A stretch of 64,000 nt of DNA, from the NCBI RefSeq assembly GCF_051401765.1, contig NW_027480429.1, positions 10,296,157-10,360,156 on the forward strand, read 5' to 3'. This DNA comes from Calliopsis andreniformis. Its lineage: Eukaryota; Arthropoda; Insecta; Hymenoptera; Andrenidae. Under the pieces are notes generated by a model. It ran no database searches. It had not been told where the DNA came from and was given only the letters and a program-made list of their open reading frames with translations. Position 1 is the stretch's first letter, and the number at the start of each line of letters is the position of its first letter. Positions 50,139-63,253 of this stretch are shown here, in pieces. Position numbers and translations under genes: made by a program.

Positions 50139-52628
50139 GAAGCATAAAATACAATATAAGTACAACAGTTTTTCCATCGTATAAAACGAATAATTGCAAC
50201 CAGTATGAAACTTATGGTCATTTCTACTTTCCGAGCAACCTAGGCTTCACCCTAGGGCGTTGCTCCAACAGATTGAATAGTTAGGGCCTTAGAAGTCAAC
50301 GCCCGAACCATAAAATGCAAAAAAAATACAACTGTGTTTCCATCATATATCAGGAATAATTGCAACCAGTTTGAAAGTGATGGCCAATTCTACGGTCCGT
50401 GCAACCCAGGCTTCACTTTAGGGCGTTGCTCCACTAGATCGAATAGATAGTGCCTTAGAAGTCAACGCCAGAAGCATAAAATACGATATAAATACAACAG
50501 CTTTTCCACCGTATAAAACGAATAATTGCAACCAGTATGAAGCTTATGGTCATTTCTACTTTCCGAGCAACCTAGGCTTCACCCTAGGGCGTTGCTCCAA
50601 CAGATTGAGTAGTTACGGCCTTAGATGTCAACACCCGAAGCATAAAATGCTATAAAAATACAACTGTGTTTCCATCATATAACAGGAATAATTGCAACCA
50701 GTTTGAAAGTGATGGCCAATTCTACGTTCCGGGCAACCTAGGCTTCACTCTATTGCGTTGCTCCACCAGATCGAATAGTTAGTGCCTTAGAAGTCAATGC
50801 CAGAATCTTAAAGGACAATATAAATACAACAGTTTTTCCACCGTATAAAACGAATAATTGCAACCAGTGTGAATCTTATGGACATTTCTACTTTCCGAGC
50901 AACCTAGGCTTTACCCTAGGGCGTTGCTCCAACAGTTTGAATAGTTACGGCCTAAGAAGTCAACGCCAGAAGCATAAAATACGATATAAATACAACAGCT
51001 TTTCCACCGTATAAAACTCATAATTGCAACCAGTATGAAACTTCTGGTCATTTCTACTTTCCGAGCAAGCTAGGCTTCACCCTAGGGCGTTGCTCCATCA
51101 GATTGAATAGCTAGGGCCTTAGAAGTCAACGCCCTAAGCATAAAATGCAATTAAAATACAACAGCGTTTCCATCATATAACAGGAGTAATTGCAACCAGT
51201 TTGAAAGTGATGGCCAATTCTACGTTCCGGGCAACCTAGGCTTCGCTCTAGGGCGTTGCTCCACCAGATCGAAAAGATAGAGCCTTAGAAGTCAACGCCA
51301 GTAGCATAAAATACGATATAAATACAACAGCTTTTCCATCGTATAAAACAAATAACTGCAACCAGTATGAAACTTATGGACATTTCTACTTTCCGAGCAA
51401 GCTAGGCTTCACCCTAGGGCGTTGCTCCAACAGATTGAATAGTTAGGGCCTTAGAAGTCAACGCCCGAACCATAAAACGCAAAAAAAATACAACAGTGTT
51501 TCCATCATATAACAGGAATAATTGCAACCAGTTTGAAAGTGATGGCCAATTCTACGTTCCGGGCAACCTATGCATCACTCTATTGCGTTGCTCCACCAGA
51601 TCGAATAGTTAGTGCCTTAGAAGTCAACGCCAGAAGCATAAAATACAATATAAATACATAAGTTTTTGCATCGTATAAAACGAATAATTGCAACCAGTAT
51701 GAAACTTATCGACATTTCTACTTTCCGAGCAACCTAGGCTTCACCCTAGGGCGTTGCTCCAACAGATTGAATAGTTAGGACCTTAGAAGTCAACGCCCGA
51801 ACAATAAAATGCAAAAAAAATGCAACAGTGTTTCCGTCATGTAACAGGAATAATTGCAACCAGTTTGAAAGTGATGGCCAATTCTACGTTCCGGGCAACC
51901 TAGGCTTCGCTCTAGGACGTTGCTCCACTAGATCGAATAGATAGTGCCTTAGAAGTCAACGCCAGAAGCATAAAATACGATATAAATACAACAGCTTTTC
52001 CACCGTATGAAACGAATAATTGCAACCAGTATGAAACTTCTGGTCATTTCTACTTTCCGAGCAAGCTAGGCTTCACCCTAGGGCGTTGCTCCATCAGATT
52101 GAATAGTTAGGGCCTTAGAAGTCAACGCCCGAAGCATAAAATGCAGTTAAAATACAACAGCATTTCCATCATATAACAGGAGTAATTGCAACCAGTTTGA
52201 AAGTGATGGCCAATTCTACGTTCCGGGCAACCTATGCATCACTCTATTGTGTTGCTCCACCAGATCGAATAGTTAGTGCCTTAGAAGTCAACGCCAGAAG
52301 CATAAAATACGATATAAATACAACAGTTTTTCCGTCGTATAAAACGAATAATTGCAACCAGTATGAAGCTTATGGTCATTTCTACTTTCCGAGCAACCTA
52401 GGCTTCACCCTAGGTCGTTGCTCCAAAAGATTGAGTAGTTAGGACCTTAGAAGTCAACGCCCGAACCATAAAATGCAAAAAAAATACAACAGTGCTTCCA
52501 TCATATAACAGGAATAATTGCAACCAGTTTGGAAGTGATGGCCAATACTACGTTCCGGGCAACCTACGCTTCGCTCTAGGGCGTTGCTCCACTAGATCGA
52601 ATAGATAGTGCCTTAGAAGTCAACGCTA
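50139..52628 (+). repeat. 15-monomer higher-order unit, copy 1 (2490 bp)
   Basis: Starts with the AATATAAGTAC A monomer and includes the hybrid at 50803. Repeats at 2490 bp with shared marks GCTATAAAAATAC, AAAACTCATAATTGC, CCCTAAGC, CTATTGTGTTGC and TTTTTCCGTCG. Confidence 0.88.
50803..50968 (+). repeat. A/B hybrid monomer with switch near position 140
   Basis: Starts GAATCTTAAAGGACAA (A variant) and is A through CCAACAGTTTG, then has TTACGGCCTAAGAAG and ends CGCCA like the B variant found at 43001. Switch roughly 137-146. Followed by A at 50969. Confidence 0.85.
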
Positions 52629-55118
52629 GAAGCATAAAATACAATATAAGTACAACAGTTTTTCCATCGTATAAAACGAATAATTGCAACCAGTATGAAA
52701 CTTATGGTCATTTCTACTTTCCGAGCAACCTAGGCTTCACCCTAGGGCGTTGCTCCAACAGATTGAATAGTTAGGGCCTTAGAAGTCAACGCCCGAACCA
52801 TAAAATGCAAAAAAAATACAACTGTGTTTCCATCATATATCAGGAATAATTGCAACCAGTTTGAAAGTGATGGCCAATTCTACGGTCCGTGCAACCCAGG
52901 CTTCACTTTAGGGCGTTGCTCCACTAGATCGAATAGATAGTGCCTTAGAAGTCAACGCCAGAAGCATAAAATACGATATAAATACAACAGCTTTTCCACC
53001 GTATAAAACGAATAATTGCAACCAGTATGAAGCTTATGGTCATTTCTACTTTCCGAGCAACCTAGGCTTCACCCTAGGGCGTTGCTCCAACAGATTGAGT
53101 AGTTACGGCCTTAGATGTCAACACCCGAAGCATAAAATGCTATAAAAATACGACTGTGTTTCCATCATATAACAGGAATAATTGCAACCAGTTTGAAAGT
53201 GATGGCCAATTCTACGTTCCGGGCAACCTAGGCTTCACTCTATTGCGTTGCTCCACCAGATCGAATAGTTAGTGCCTTAGAAGTCAATGCCAGAATCTTA
53301 AAGGACAATATAAATACAACAGTTTTTCCACCGTATAAAACGAATAATTGCAACCAGTGTGAATCTTATGGACATTTCTACTTTCCGAGCAACCTAGGCT
53401 TTACCCTAGGGCGTTGCTCCAACAGTTTGAATAGTTACGGCCTAAGAAGTCAACGCCAGAAGCATAAAATACGATATAAATACAACAGCTTTTCCACCGT
53501 ATAAAACTCATAATTGCAACCAGTATGAAACTTCTGGTCATTTCTACTTTCCGAGCAAGCTAGGCTTCACCCTAGGGCGTTGCTCCATCAGATTGAATAG
53601 CTAGGGCCTTAGAAGTCAACGCCCTAAGCATAAAATGCAATTAAAATACAACAGCGTTTCCATCATATAACAGGAGTAATTGCAACCAGTTTGAAAGTGA
53701 TGGCCAATTCTACGTTCCGGGCAACCTAGGCTTCGCTCTAGGGCGTTGCTCCACCAGATCGAAAAGATAGAGCCTTAGAAGTCAACGCCAGAAGCATAAA
53801 ATACGATATAAATACAACAGCTTTTCCATCGTATAAAACAAATAATTGCAACCAGTATGAAACTTATGGACATTTCTACTGTCCGAGCAAGCTAGGCTTC
53901 ACCCTAGGGCGTTGCTCCAACAGATTGAATAGTTAGGGCCTTAGAAGTCAACGCCCGAACCATAAAATGCAAAAAAAATACAACTGTGTTTCCATCATAT
54001 ATCAGGAATAATTGCAACCAGTTTGAAAGTGATGGCCAATTCTACGTTCCGGGCAACCTAGGCTTCGCTCTAGGGCGTTGCTCCACCAGATCGAAAAGAT
54101 AGAGCCTTAGAAGTCAACGCCAGAAGCATAAAATACGATATAAATACAACAGCTTTTCCATCGTATAAAACAAATAACTGCAACCAGTATGAAACTTATG
54201 GACATTTCTACTTTCCGAGCAAGCTAGGCTTCACCCTAGGGCGTTGCCCCAACAGATTGAATAGTTAGGACCTTAGAAGTCAACGCCCGAACAATAAAAT
54301 GCAAAAAAAATGCAACAGTGTTTCCATCATGTAACAGGAATAATTGCAACCAGTTTGAAAGTGATGGCCAATTCTACGTTCCGGGCAACCTAGGCTTCGC
54401 TCTAGGGCGTTGCTCCACTAGATCGAATAGATAGTGCCTTAGAAGTCAACGCCAGAAGCATAAAATACGATATAAATACAACAGCTTTTCCACCGTATAA
54501 AACGAATAATTGCAACCAGTATGAAACTTCTGGTCATTTCTACTTTCCGAGCAAGCTAGGCTTCACCCTAGGGCGTTGCTCCATCAGATTGAATAGTTAG
54601 GGCCTTAGAAGTCAACGCCCGAAGCATAAAATGCAGTTAAAATACAACAGCATTTCCATCATATAACAGGAGTAATTGCAACCAGTTTGAAAGTGATGGC
54701 CAATTCTACGTTCCGGGCAACCTATGCATCACTCTATTGTGTTGCTCCACCAGATCGAATAGTTAGTGCCTTAGAAGTCAACGCCAGAAGCATAAAATAC
54801 GATATAAATACAACAGTTTTTCCGTCGTATAAAACGAATAATTGCAACCAGTATGAAGCTTATGGTCATTTCTACTTTCCGAGCAACCTAGGCTTCACCC
54901 TAGGTCGTTGCTCCAAAAGATTGAGTAGTTAGGACCTTAGAAGTCAACGCCCGAACCATAAAATGCAAAAAAAATACAACAGTGCTTCCATCATATAACA
55001 GGAATAATTGCAACCAGTTTGGAAGTGATGGCCAATACTACGTTCCGGGCAACCTACGCTTCGCTCTAGGGCGTTGCTCCACTAGATCGAATAGATAGTG
55101 CCTTAGAAGTCAACGCTA
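52629..55118 (+). repeat. 15-monomer higher-order unit, copy 2 (2490 bp)
   Basis: Near-identical to copy 1 except over about 53957-54288. There two monomers (GCAAAAAAAATACAACTG with CATATATCAGG, then GATATAAATACAACAGC) replace the CTATGCATCACTC B and ATACATAAG A monomers of copy 1. This looks like conversion or double exchange inside an otherwise recent duplication. Confidence 0.85.
53293..53458 (+). repeat. A/B hybrid monomer, copy of 50803
   Basis: Same sequence features as the hybrid 2490 bp upstream, inside the second 15-monomer unit, so duplicated and not independently formed. Followed by A at 53459. Confidence 0.85.
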
Positions 55119-55450
55119 GAAGCATAAAATACAATATAAGTACAACAGTTTTTCCATCGTATAAAACGAATAATTGCAACCAGTATGAAACTTATGGTCA
55201 TTTCTACCTTCCGAGCAACCTAGGCTTCACCCTAGGGCGATGCTCAAACGGATTGATTAGTTAGGGCCTTAGAAGTCAACGCCCGCACCATAAAATGCAA
55301 AAAAAATACAACAGTGTTTCCATCATATAACAGGAATAATTGCAACCAGTTTGAAAGTGATGGCCAATTCTACGTTCCGGGCAACCTAGGTGTCACTCCA
55401 GGGCGTTGCTCCACCAGACCGAATAGTTACGGACTAAGAAGTCAACGCCA

Positions 55451-55782
55451 GAAGCATAAAATACGATATATATACAACAGCTTTTCCGTCGTATAAAACG
55501 AGTAATTGCAACCAGTGTGAAAGTAATGGTCATTTCTACGTTCCGAGCACCCTAGGCGTCACTCTAGGGCGTTGCTCCACCACATCTAATAGCTACGGCC
55601 TTAGACGTCAACGCCAGAGGCATAAAGTACAATATAAATACAACAGCGTTTCCATCGTCTAAAACGAATAATTGCAACCAGTGTGAAAGTTATGGTCATT
55701 TCTACATTTCGAGCAACCTAGGATTCACTCTAGGGCGTTACTCCACCAGATCGAATAGTTAGGTCCTTAGAAGTAAACGCCA
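55451..55782 (+). repeat. Class C monomer pair, copy 1
   Basis: Two adjacent monomers that are neither A nor B. Left halves resemble A (GTATAAAACG) but carry CCAGTGTGAAAGT; right halves resemble B (CACTCTAGGG, ending CGCCAGAGGC) with private changes CCACATCTAATAGCTACGG in the first and TTAGAAGTAAACGCC in the second. More diverged than the A-B hybrids. The next monomer (55783) keeps the GTGTGAAAGT mark on an A tail, so it looks like a C/A recombinant. Confidence 0.8.
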
Positions 55783-55962
55783 GAGGCATAAAATACGATA
55801 GAACTACAACAGCTTTTCCATCGTATAAAACGAATAATTGCAACCAGTGTGAAAGTTATGGTCATTTCCACTTTCCGAGCAACCTAGGCTTCACCCTAGG
55901 GCGTTGCTCCAACAGATTGAATAGTTAGGTCCTTAGAAGTCAACGCCCGAACCATAAAATGC

Positions 55963-55971
55963 AAAAAAAAA
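55963..55971 (+). other. A-tract expansion, A9 (+1)
   Basis: Nine A in the B monomer starting 55949. Its homologue at 63766 is also nine long. Confidence 0.95.
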
Positions 55972-56945
55972 TACAACAGTGTTTCCATCATATATCAGGA
56001 ATAATTGCAACCAGTTTGAAAGTGATAGCCAATTCTACGTTCCGGGCAACCTAGGTTTCACTCCAGGGCGTTGCTCCTCCAGACCGAATAGTTACGGCCT
56101 AAGAAGTCAACGCCAGAAGCATTAAATACGACATAAATACAACAGCTTTTCCATCGTATAAAACAAATAATTGCAACCAGTATGAAACTTATGGACATTT
56201 CTACTTTCCGAGCAAGCTAGGCTTCACCCTAGGGCGTTGCTCCAACAGATTAAATAGTTAGGGCCTTAGAAGTCAACGCCCGAACCATAAAAAGCAAAAA
56301 AAATACAACAGTGTTTCCATCATATAACAGGAATAATTGCAACCAGTTTGAAAGTGATGGCCAATTCTACGTGCCGAGCAACCTATGCATCACTCTATTG
56401 CGTTCCTCCACCAGATCGAATAGCTAGTGCCTTAGAAGTCAACGCCAGAAGCATAAAATACAATATAAATACATAAGTTTTTCCATCGTATAAAACGAAT
56501 AATTGCAACCAGTATGAAACTTATGGTCATTTCTACTTTCCGAGCAAGTTAGGCTTCACCCTAGGGCGTTGCTCCAACAGATTGAACAGTTAGGGCCTTA
56601 GAAGTCAACTCCCGAAGCATAAAATGCAATTAAAATACAACAGTGTTTCCATCATATAACAGGAATAATTGCAACCAGTTTGGAAGTGATGGCCAATACT
56701 ACGTTCCGGGCAACCTACGCTTCGCTCTAGGGCGTTGCGCCACTAGATCGAATAGATAGTGCCTTAGAAGTCAACGCTAGAAGCATAAAATGCAATATAA
56801 GTACAACAGTTTTTCCATCGTATAAAACGAATAATTGCAACCAGTATGAAACTTATGGTCATTTCTACTTTCCGAGCAACCTAGGCTTCACCCTAGGGCG
56901 TTGCTCCAACAGATTGAATAGTCAGGGCCTTAGAAGTCAACGCCC

Positions 56946-59615
56946 GAACCATAAAATGCAAAAAAAATGCAACAGTGTTTCCATCATATAACAGGAATAA
57001 TTGAAACCAGTTTGAAAGTGATGGCCAATTCTACGTTCCGGGCAACCTGGGTTTCACTCCAGGGCGTTGCTCCACCAGACCGAATAGTTACGGCCTATGA
57101 AGTCAACGCCAGAAGCATAAAATACGATATAAATACAACAGCGTTTCCATCGTATAAAACGAATAATTGCAACCAGTGTGAAAGTTATGGTCATTTCCAT
57201 ATTCCGAGGAACCTAGACTTCACTCTTGGGCGTTGCTCCACCACATCTAATAGCTACGGCCTTAGAAGTCAACGCCAAAGGCATAAAATACAGTATAAAT
57301 ACAACAGCGTTTCCATCGTATAAAACGAATAATTGCAACCAGTGTGAGAGTTATGGTCATTTCCACATTCCGAGGAACCTAGGCTTCACTCTAGGGCGTT
57401 GCTCCACCAGATCGAATAGTTAGGTCCTTAGAAGTAAACGCCAGAAGCATAAAATACGATATAAATACAACAGTTTTTCCATCGTATAAAACGAATAATT
57501 GCAACCAGTACGAAACTTATGGTCATTTCTACTTTCCGAGCAACCTAGGCTTCACCCTAGGGCGTTGCTCCATCAGATTGAATAGTTAGGGCCTTAGAAG
57601 TCAACGCCCGAAGCATAAAATGCAATAAAAATACAACAGTGTTTCCATAATATAACAGGAACAATTGCAACCAGTTTGAAAGTGATGGCCAATTCTACGT
57701 TCCGGGCAACCTAGGCTTCACTCTAGGGCGTTGCTGCACCAGATCGAATAGTTAGTGCCGTAGAAGTCAACGCCAGAAGCATAAAATACGATATAAATAC
57801 AACAGCTTTTCCACCGTATAAAACGAATAATTGCAACCAGTATGAAACTTCTGGTCATTTCTACTTTCCGAGCAAGCTAGGCTTCACCCTAGGGCGTTGC
57901 TCCATCAGATTGTATAGCTAGGGCCTTAGAAGTCAACGCCCTAAGCATAAAATGCAATTAAAATACAACAGCGTTTCCATCATATAACAGGAGTAATTGC
58001 AACCAGTTTGAAAGTGATGGCCAATTCTACGTTCCGGGCAACCTAGGCTTCGCTCTAGGGCGTTGCTCCACCAGATCGAAAAGATAGAGCCTTAGAAGTC
58101 AACGCCAGAAGCATAAAATACGATATAAATACAACAGCCTTTCCATCGTATAAAACAAATAATTGCAACCAGTATGAAACTTATGGACATTTCTACTTTC
58201 CGAGCAAGCTAGGCTTCACCCTAGGGCGTTGCTCCAACAGATTGAATAGTTAGGGCCTTAGAAGTCAACGCCCGAACCATAAAACGCAAAAAAAATACAA
58301 CAGTGTTTCCACCATATAACAGGAATAATTACAACCAGTTTGAAAGTGATGGCCAATTCTACGTTCCGGGCAACCTATGCATCACTCTATTGCGTTGCTC
58401 CACCAGATCGAATAGTTAGTGCCTTAGAAGTCAACGCCAGAAGCATAAAATACAATATAAATACAACAGTTTTTGCATCGTATAAAACGAATAATTGCAA
58501 CCAGTATGAAACTTATCGACATTTCTACTTTCCGAGCAACCTAGGCTTCACCCTAGGGCGTTGCTCCAACAGATTGAATAGTTAGGACCTTAGAAGTCAA
58601 CGCCCGAACCATAAAATGCAAGAAAAATGCAACAGTGTTTCCATCATGTAACAGGAATAACTGCAACCAGTTTGAAAGTGATGGCCAATTCTACGTTCCG
58701 GGCAACCTAGGCTTCGCTCTGTGGCGTTGCTCCACTAGATCGAATAGATAGTGCCTTAGAAGTCAACGCCAGAAGCATAAAATACGATATAAATACAACA
58801 GCTTTTCCACCGTATAAAACGAATAATTGCAACCAGTATGAAACTTCTGGTCATTTCTACTTTCCGAGCAAGCTATGCTTCACCCTAGGGCGTTGCTCCA
58901 TCAGATTGAATAGTTAGGGCCTTAGAAGTCAACGCCCGAAGCATAAAATGTAGTTAAAATACAACAGCATTTCCATCATATAACAGGAGTAATTGCAACC
59001 AGTTTGAAAGTGATGGCCAATTCTACGTTCCGGGCAACCTAGGCTTCGCTCTAGGGCGTTGCTCCACCAGATCGAAAAGATAGAGCCTTAGAAGTCAACG
59101 CCAGAAGCATAAAATACGATATAAATACAACAGTTTTTCCATCGTATAAAACGAATAATTGCAACCAGTATGAAGCTTATGGTCATTTCTACTTTCCGAG
59201 CAACCTAGCCTTCACCCTAGGTCGTTGCTCCACAAGATTGAGTAGTTAGGACCTTAGAAGTCAACGCCCGAACCATAAAATGCAAAAAAAATGCAACAGT
59301 GTTTCCATCATATAACAGGAATAATTGCAACCAGTTTGAAAGTGATGGCCAATTCTACGTTCCGGGCAACCTAGGTTTCACTCCAGGGCGTTGCTCCACC
59401 AGACCGAATAGTTACGGCCCAAGAAGTCAACGCCAGAGGCATAAAATACGATATAAATACAACAGCTTTTCCATCGTATAAAACGAATAATTGCAACCAG
59501 TATGAAACTTATGGTCATTTCTACTTTCCGAGCAAGTTAGGCTTCACCCTAGGGCGTTGCTCCAACAGATTGAACAGTTAGGGCCTTAGAAGTCAACTCC
59601 CGAAGCATAAAATGC
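56946..59615 (+). repeat. Zone IV segment, duplicated at about 59818-62105
   Basis: 56996-57660 pairs with 59818-60482 at 2822 bp, and about 57990-59615 pairs with 60480-62105 at 2490 bp. The offset changes in the junction monomer 60432. Shared marks: ATTGAAACC, CCATAATATAAC, CTCTGTGGCG, AAAATGTAGTTAAAAT and AACTCCCGAAGC. Confidence 0.82.
57112..57443 (+). repeat. Class C monomer pair, copy 2
   Basis: Variant of the C pair with GCGTTTCC, CATTTCCATATTCC or CATTTCCACATTCC, CCGAGGAACC, and CCACATCTAATAGC in the first member. The second starts AAGGCAT. Fewer stops here give the longest chance reading frame in the window (118 codons, 56967-57323). Confidence 0.8.
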
Positions 59616-59767
59616 AATTAAAATACAACAGTGTTTCCATCATATAACAGGAATAATTGCAACCAGTTTGAAAGTGATGGCCAATTCTACGTACCGGGCA
59701 AGCTAGGCTTCACTCTAGGGCGTTGCTCCACCAGATAGAATAGTTAGTGCCTTTGAAGTCAACGCCA

Positions 59768-59933
59768 GAAGCATAAAGTACAATATAAATACAACAGTTT
59801 TTCCATCGTATAAAACGAATAATTGAAACCAGTTTGAAAGTGATGGCCAATTCTACGTTCCGGGCAACCTGGGTTTCACTCCAGGGCGTTGCTCCACCAG
59901 ACCGAATAGTTACGGCCTATGAAGTCAACGCCA
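59768..59933 (+). repeat. A/B hybrid monomer before a class C pair
   Basis: A to about position 50 (GAAGCATAAAGTACAATAT), then B with the rare AATTGAAACC and CCTGGGTTTCACTCC of the monomer at 56946. The switch is therefore at or before about 59826. Register break. It looks like the left junction of the second copy of the 56.9-57.6 kb segment. Confidence 0.85.
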
Positions 59934-60265
59934 GAAGCATAAAATACGATATAAATACAACAGCGTTTCCATCGTATAAAACGAATAATTGCAACCAGTG
60001 TGAAAGTTATGGTCATTTCCATATTCCGAGGAACCTAGACTTCACTCTAGGGCGTTGCTCCACCACATCTAATAGCTACGGCCTTAGAAGTCAACGCCAA
60101 AGGCATAAAATACAGTATAAATACAACAGCGTTTCCATCGTATAAAACGAATAATTGCAACCAGTGTGAGAGTTATGGTCATTTCCACATTCCGAGGAAC
60201 CTAGGCTTCACTCTAGGGCGTTGCTCCACCAGATCGAATAGTTAGGTCCTTAGAAGTAAACGCCA
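59934..60265 (+). repeat. Class C monomer pair, copy 3
   Basis: Nearly identical to the pair at 57112, offset 2822 bp (17 monomers). One visible change is CTCTAGGG where copy 2 has CTCTTGGG. Confidence 0.8.
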
Positions 60266-60431
60266 GAAGCATAAAATACGATATAAATACAACAGTTTTT
60301 CCATCGTATAAAACGAATAATTGCAACCAGTACGAAACTTATGGTCATTTCTACTTTCCGAGCAACCTAGGCTTCACCCTAGGGCGTTGCTCCAACAGAT
60401 TGAATAGTTAGGGCCTTAGAAGTCAACGCCC

Positions 60432-60597
60432 GAAGCATAAAATGCAATAAAAATACAACAGTGTTTCCATAATATAACAGGAACAATTGCAACCAGTTTG
60501 AAAGTGATGGCCAATTCTACGTTCCGGGCAACCTAGGCTTCGCTCTAGGGCGTTGCTCCACCAGATCGAAAAGATAGAGCCTTAGAAGTCAACGCCA
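60432..60597 (+). repeat. B/B junction monomer, one-dimer deletion scar
   Basis: First part matches the B monomer at 57610 (TTTCCATAATATAACAGGAACAATTGC). Last part (CTTCGCTCTAGGG, GAAAAGATAGAGCC) matches the B monomer two units later at 57942. One 332-bp dimer is therefore absent relative to the other copy, and pairing offsets change from 2822 to 2490 bp here. Confidence 0.8.
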
Positions 60598-63253
60598 GAA
60601 GCATAAAATACGATATAAATACAACAGCCTTTCCATCGTATAAAACAAATAATTGCAACCAGTATGAAACTTATGGACATTTCTACTTTCCGAGCAAGCT
60701 AGGCTTCACCCTAGGGCGTTGCTCCAACAGATTGAATAGTTAGGGCCTTAGAAGTCAACGCCCGAACCATAAAACGCAAAAAAAATACAACAGTGTTTCC
60801 ATCATATAACAGGAATAATTGCAACCAGTTTGAAAGTGATGGCCAATTCTACGTTCCGGGCAACCTATGCATCACTCTATTGCGTTGCTCCACCAGATCG
60901 AATAGTTAGTGCCTTAGAAGTCAACGCCAGAAGCATAAAATACAATATAAATACATAAGTTTTTGCATCGTATAAAACGAATAATTGCAACCAGTATGAA
61001 ACTTATCGACATTTCTACTTTCCGAGCAACCTAGGCTTCACCCTAGGGCGTTGCTCCAACAGATTGATTAGTTAGGACCTTAGAAGTCAACGCCCGAACC
61101 ATAAAATGCAAAAAAAATGCAACAGTGTTTCCATCATGTAACAGGAATAACTGCAACCAGTTTGAAAGTGATGGCCAATTCTACGTTCCGGGCAACCTAG
61201 GCTTCGCTCTGTGGCGTTGCTCCACTAGATCGAATAGATAGTGCCTTAGAAGTCAACGCCAGAAGCATAAAATACGATATAAATACAACAGCTTTTCCAC
61301 CGTATAAAACGAATAATAGCAACCAGTATGAAACTTCTGGTCATTTCTACTTTACGAGCAAGCTATGCTTCACCCTAGGGCGTTGCTCCATCAGATTGAA
61401 TAGTTAGGGCCTTAGAAGTCAACGCCCGAAGCATAAAATGTAGTTAAAATACAACAGCATTTCCATCATATAACAGGAGTAATTGCAACCAGTTTGAAAG
61501 TGATGGCCAATTCTACGTTCCGGGCAACCTAGGCTTCGCTCTAGGGCGTTGCTCCACCAGATCGAAAAGATAGAGCCTTAGAAGTCAACGCCAGAAGCAT
61601 AAAATACGATATAAATACAACAGTTTTTCCATCGTATAAAACGAATAATTGCAACCAGTATGAAGCTTATGGTCATTTCTACTTTCCGAGCAACCTAGGC
61701 TTCACCCTAGGTCGTTGCTCCACAAGATTGAGTAGTTAGGACCTTAGAAGTCAACGCCCGAACCATAAAATGCAAAAAAAATGCAACAGTGTTTCCATCA
61801 TATAACAGGAATAATTGCAACCAGTTTGAAAGTGATGGCCAATTCTACGTTCCGGGCAACCTAGGTTTCACTCCAGGGCGTTGCTCCACCAGACCGAATA
61901 GTTACGGCCCAAGAAGTCAACGCCAGAGGCATAAAATACGATATAAATACAACAGCTTTTCCATCGTATAAAACGAATAATTGCAACCAGTATGAAACTT
62001 ATGGTCATTTCTACTCTTCGAGCAAGTTAGGCTTCACCCTAGGGCGTTGCTCCAACAGATTGAACAGTTAGGGCCTTAGAAGTCAACTCCCGAAGCATAA
62101 AATGCAATAAAAATGCAACTGTGTTTCCATCATATAACAGGAATAATTGAAACCAGTTTGAAAGTGTTGGCCAATTCTACCTTCCGGGCAACCTAGACTT
62201 CACACTAGAGCGTTGCTCCACCAGATCGAATAGTTAGTGCCTTAGAAGTCAACGCCAGAAGCATCAAATACAATATATATGCAACAGCTTTTCCATCGTA
62301 TAAAACGAATAATTGCAACCAGTATGAATCTTATGGTCATTTCTACTTTCCGAGCAACCTAGGCTTCTCCCTAGGGCGTTGCTTCAACAGATTGAATAGT
62401 TAGGGCCTTAGAAGTCAACGCCCGAACCATAAAATGAAAAAAAAATCCAACAGTGCTTCCATCATATAACAGGAATAATTGCAACCAGTTTGAAAGAGAT
62501 GGCCAATTCTACGTTCCGGGCAACCTAGGCTTCACTCTATTGCGTTGCTCCACCAGATCGAATAGTTAGTGCCTTAGAAGTCAATGCCAGAATCTTAAAG
62601 GACAATATAAATACAACAGTTTTTCCATCGTATAAAACGAATAATTGCAACCAGTGTGAACCTTATGGACATTTCTACTTTCCGAGCAACCTAGGCATCA
62701 CCCTAGGGCGTTGCTCCAACAGTTTGAATAGTTAGGACCTTAGAAGTCAACGCCCGAACCATAAAATGCAAAAAAAATACAACAGTGTTTCCATCATATA
62801 ACAGGAATAATTGCAACCAGTTTGGAAGTGATGGCCAATACTACGTTCCGGGCAACCTACGCTTCGCTCTAGGGCGTTGCTCCACTAGATCGAATAGATA
62901 GTGCCTTAGAAGTCAACGCTAGAAGCATAAAATACAATATAAGTACAACAGTTTTTCCATCGTATAAAACGAATAATTACAACCAGTATGAAACTTATGG
63001 TCATTTCTACTTTCCGAGCAACCTAGGCTTCACCCTAGGGCGATGCTCAAACGGATTGATTAGTTAGGGCCTTAGAAGTCAACGCCCGCACCATAAAATG
63101 CAAAAAAAATACAACAGTGTTTCCATCATATAACAGGAATAATTGCAACCAGTTTGAAAGTGATGGCCAATTCTACGTTCCGGGCAACCTAGGTTTCACT
63201 CCAGGGCGTTGCTCCACCAGACCGAATAGTTACGGACTAAGAAGTCAACGCCA

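Larger units (their letters stand above)
36691..55284 (+). repeat. Array zone III: 14- and 15-monomer higher-order units
   Basis: About 112 monomers. Markers are A monomers ending AACGCTAGAAGC then AATATAAGTAC, B monomers with GTTTGGAAGTGATGG and ACCTACGCTTCGC, A monomers with ACTTATCGACATTTC, and B monomers with CTATGCATCACTC or CTAGGCATCACTC. The 14-monomer unit (37853-44162) and the 15-monomer unit (50139-55118) lie inside. The stretch 44163-50138 mixes the same variants in a less regular order, with hybrids at 44329 and 47649. No gene. Confidence 0.7.
55119..56197 (+). repeat. Segment repeated at the right end of the window, copy 1
   Basis: Matches 62922-64000 at 7803 bp (47 monomers + 1). 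Shared marks: CGATGCTCAAACGG, CGCCCGCACC, GTTACGGACTAAG, the C pair, the C/A recombinant monomer and the A9 tract. Confidence 0.85.

Noticed and set aside
56967..57423. Longest frame (118 codons) and an overlapping 65-codon frame as a candidate small gene
   Set aside because: They lie within satellite monomers and exist because the class C variants lost stops. A shorter related frame (103 codons) occurs in the duplicate at 59834-60145.
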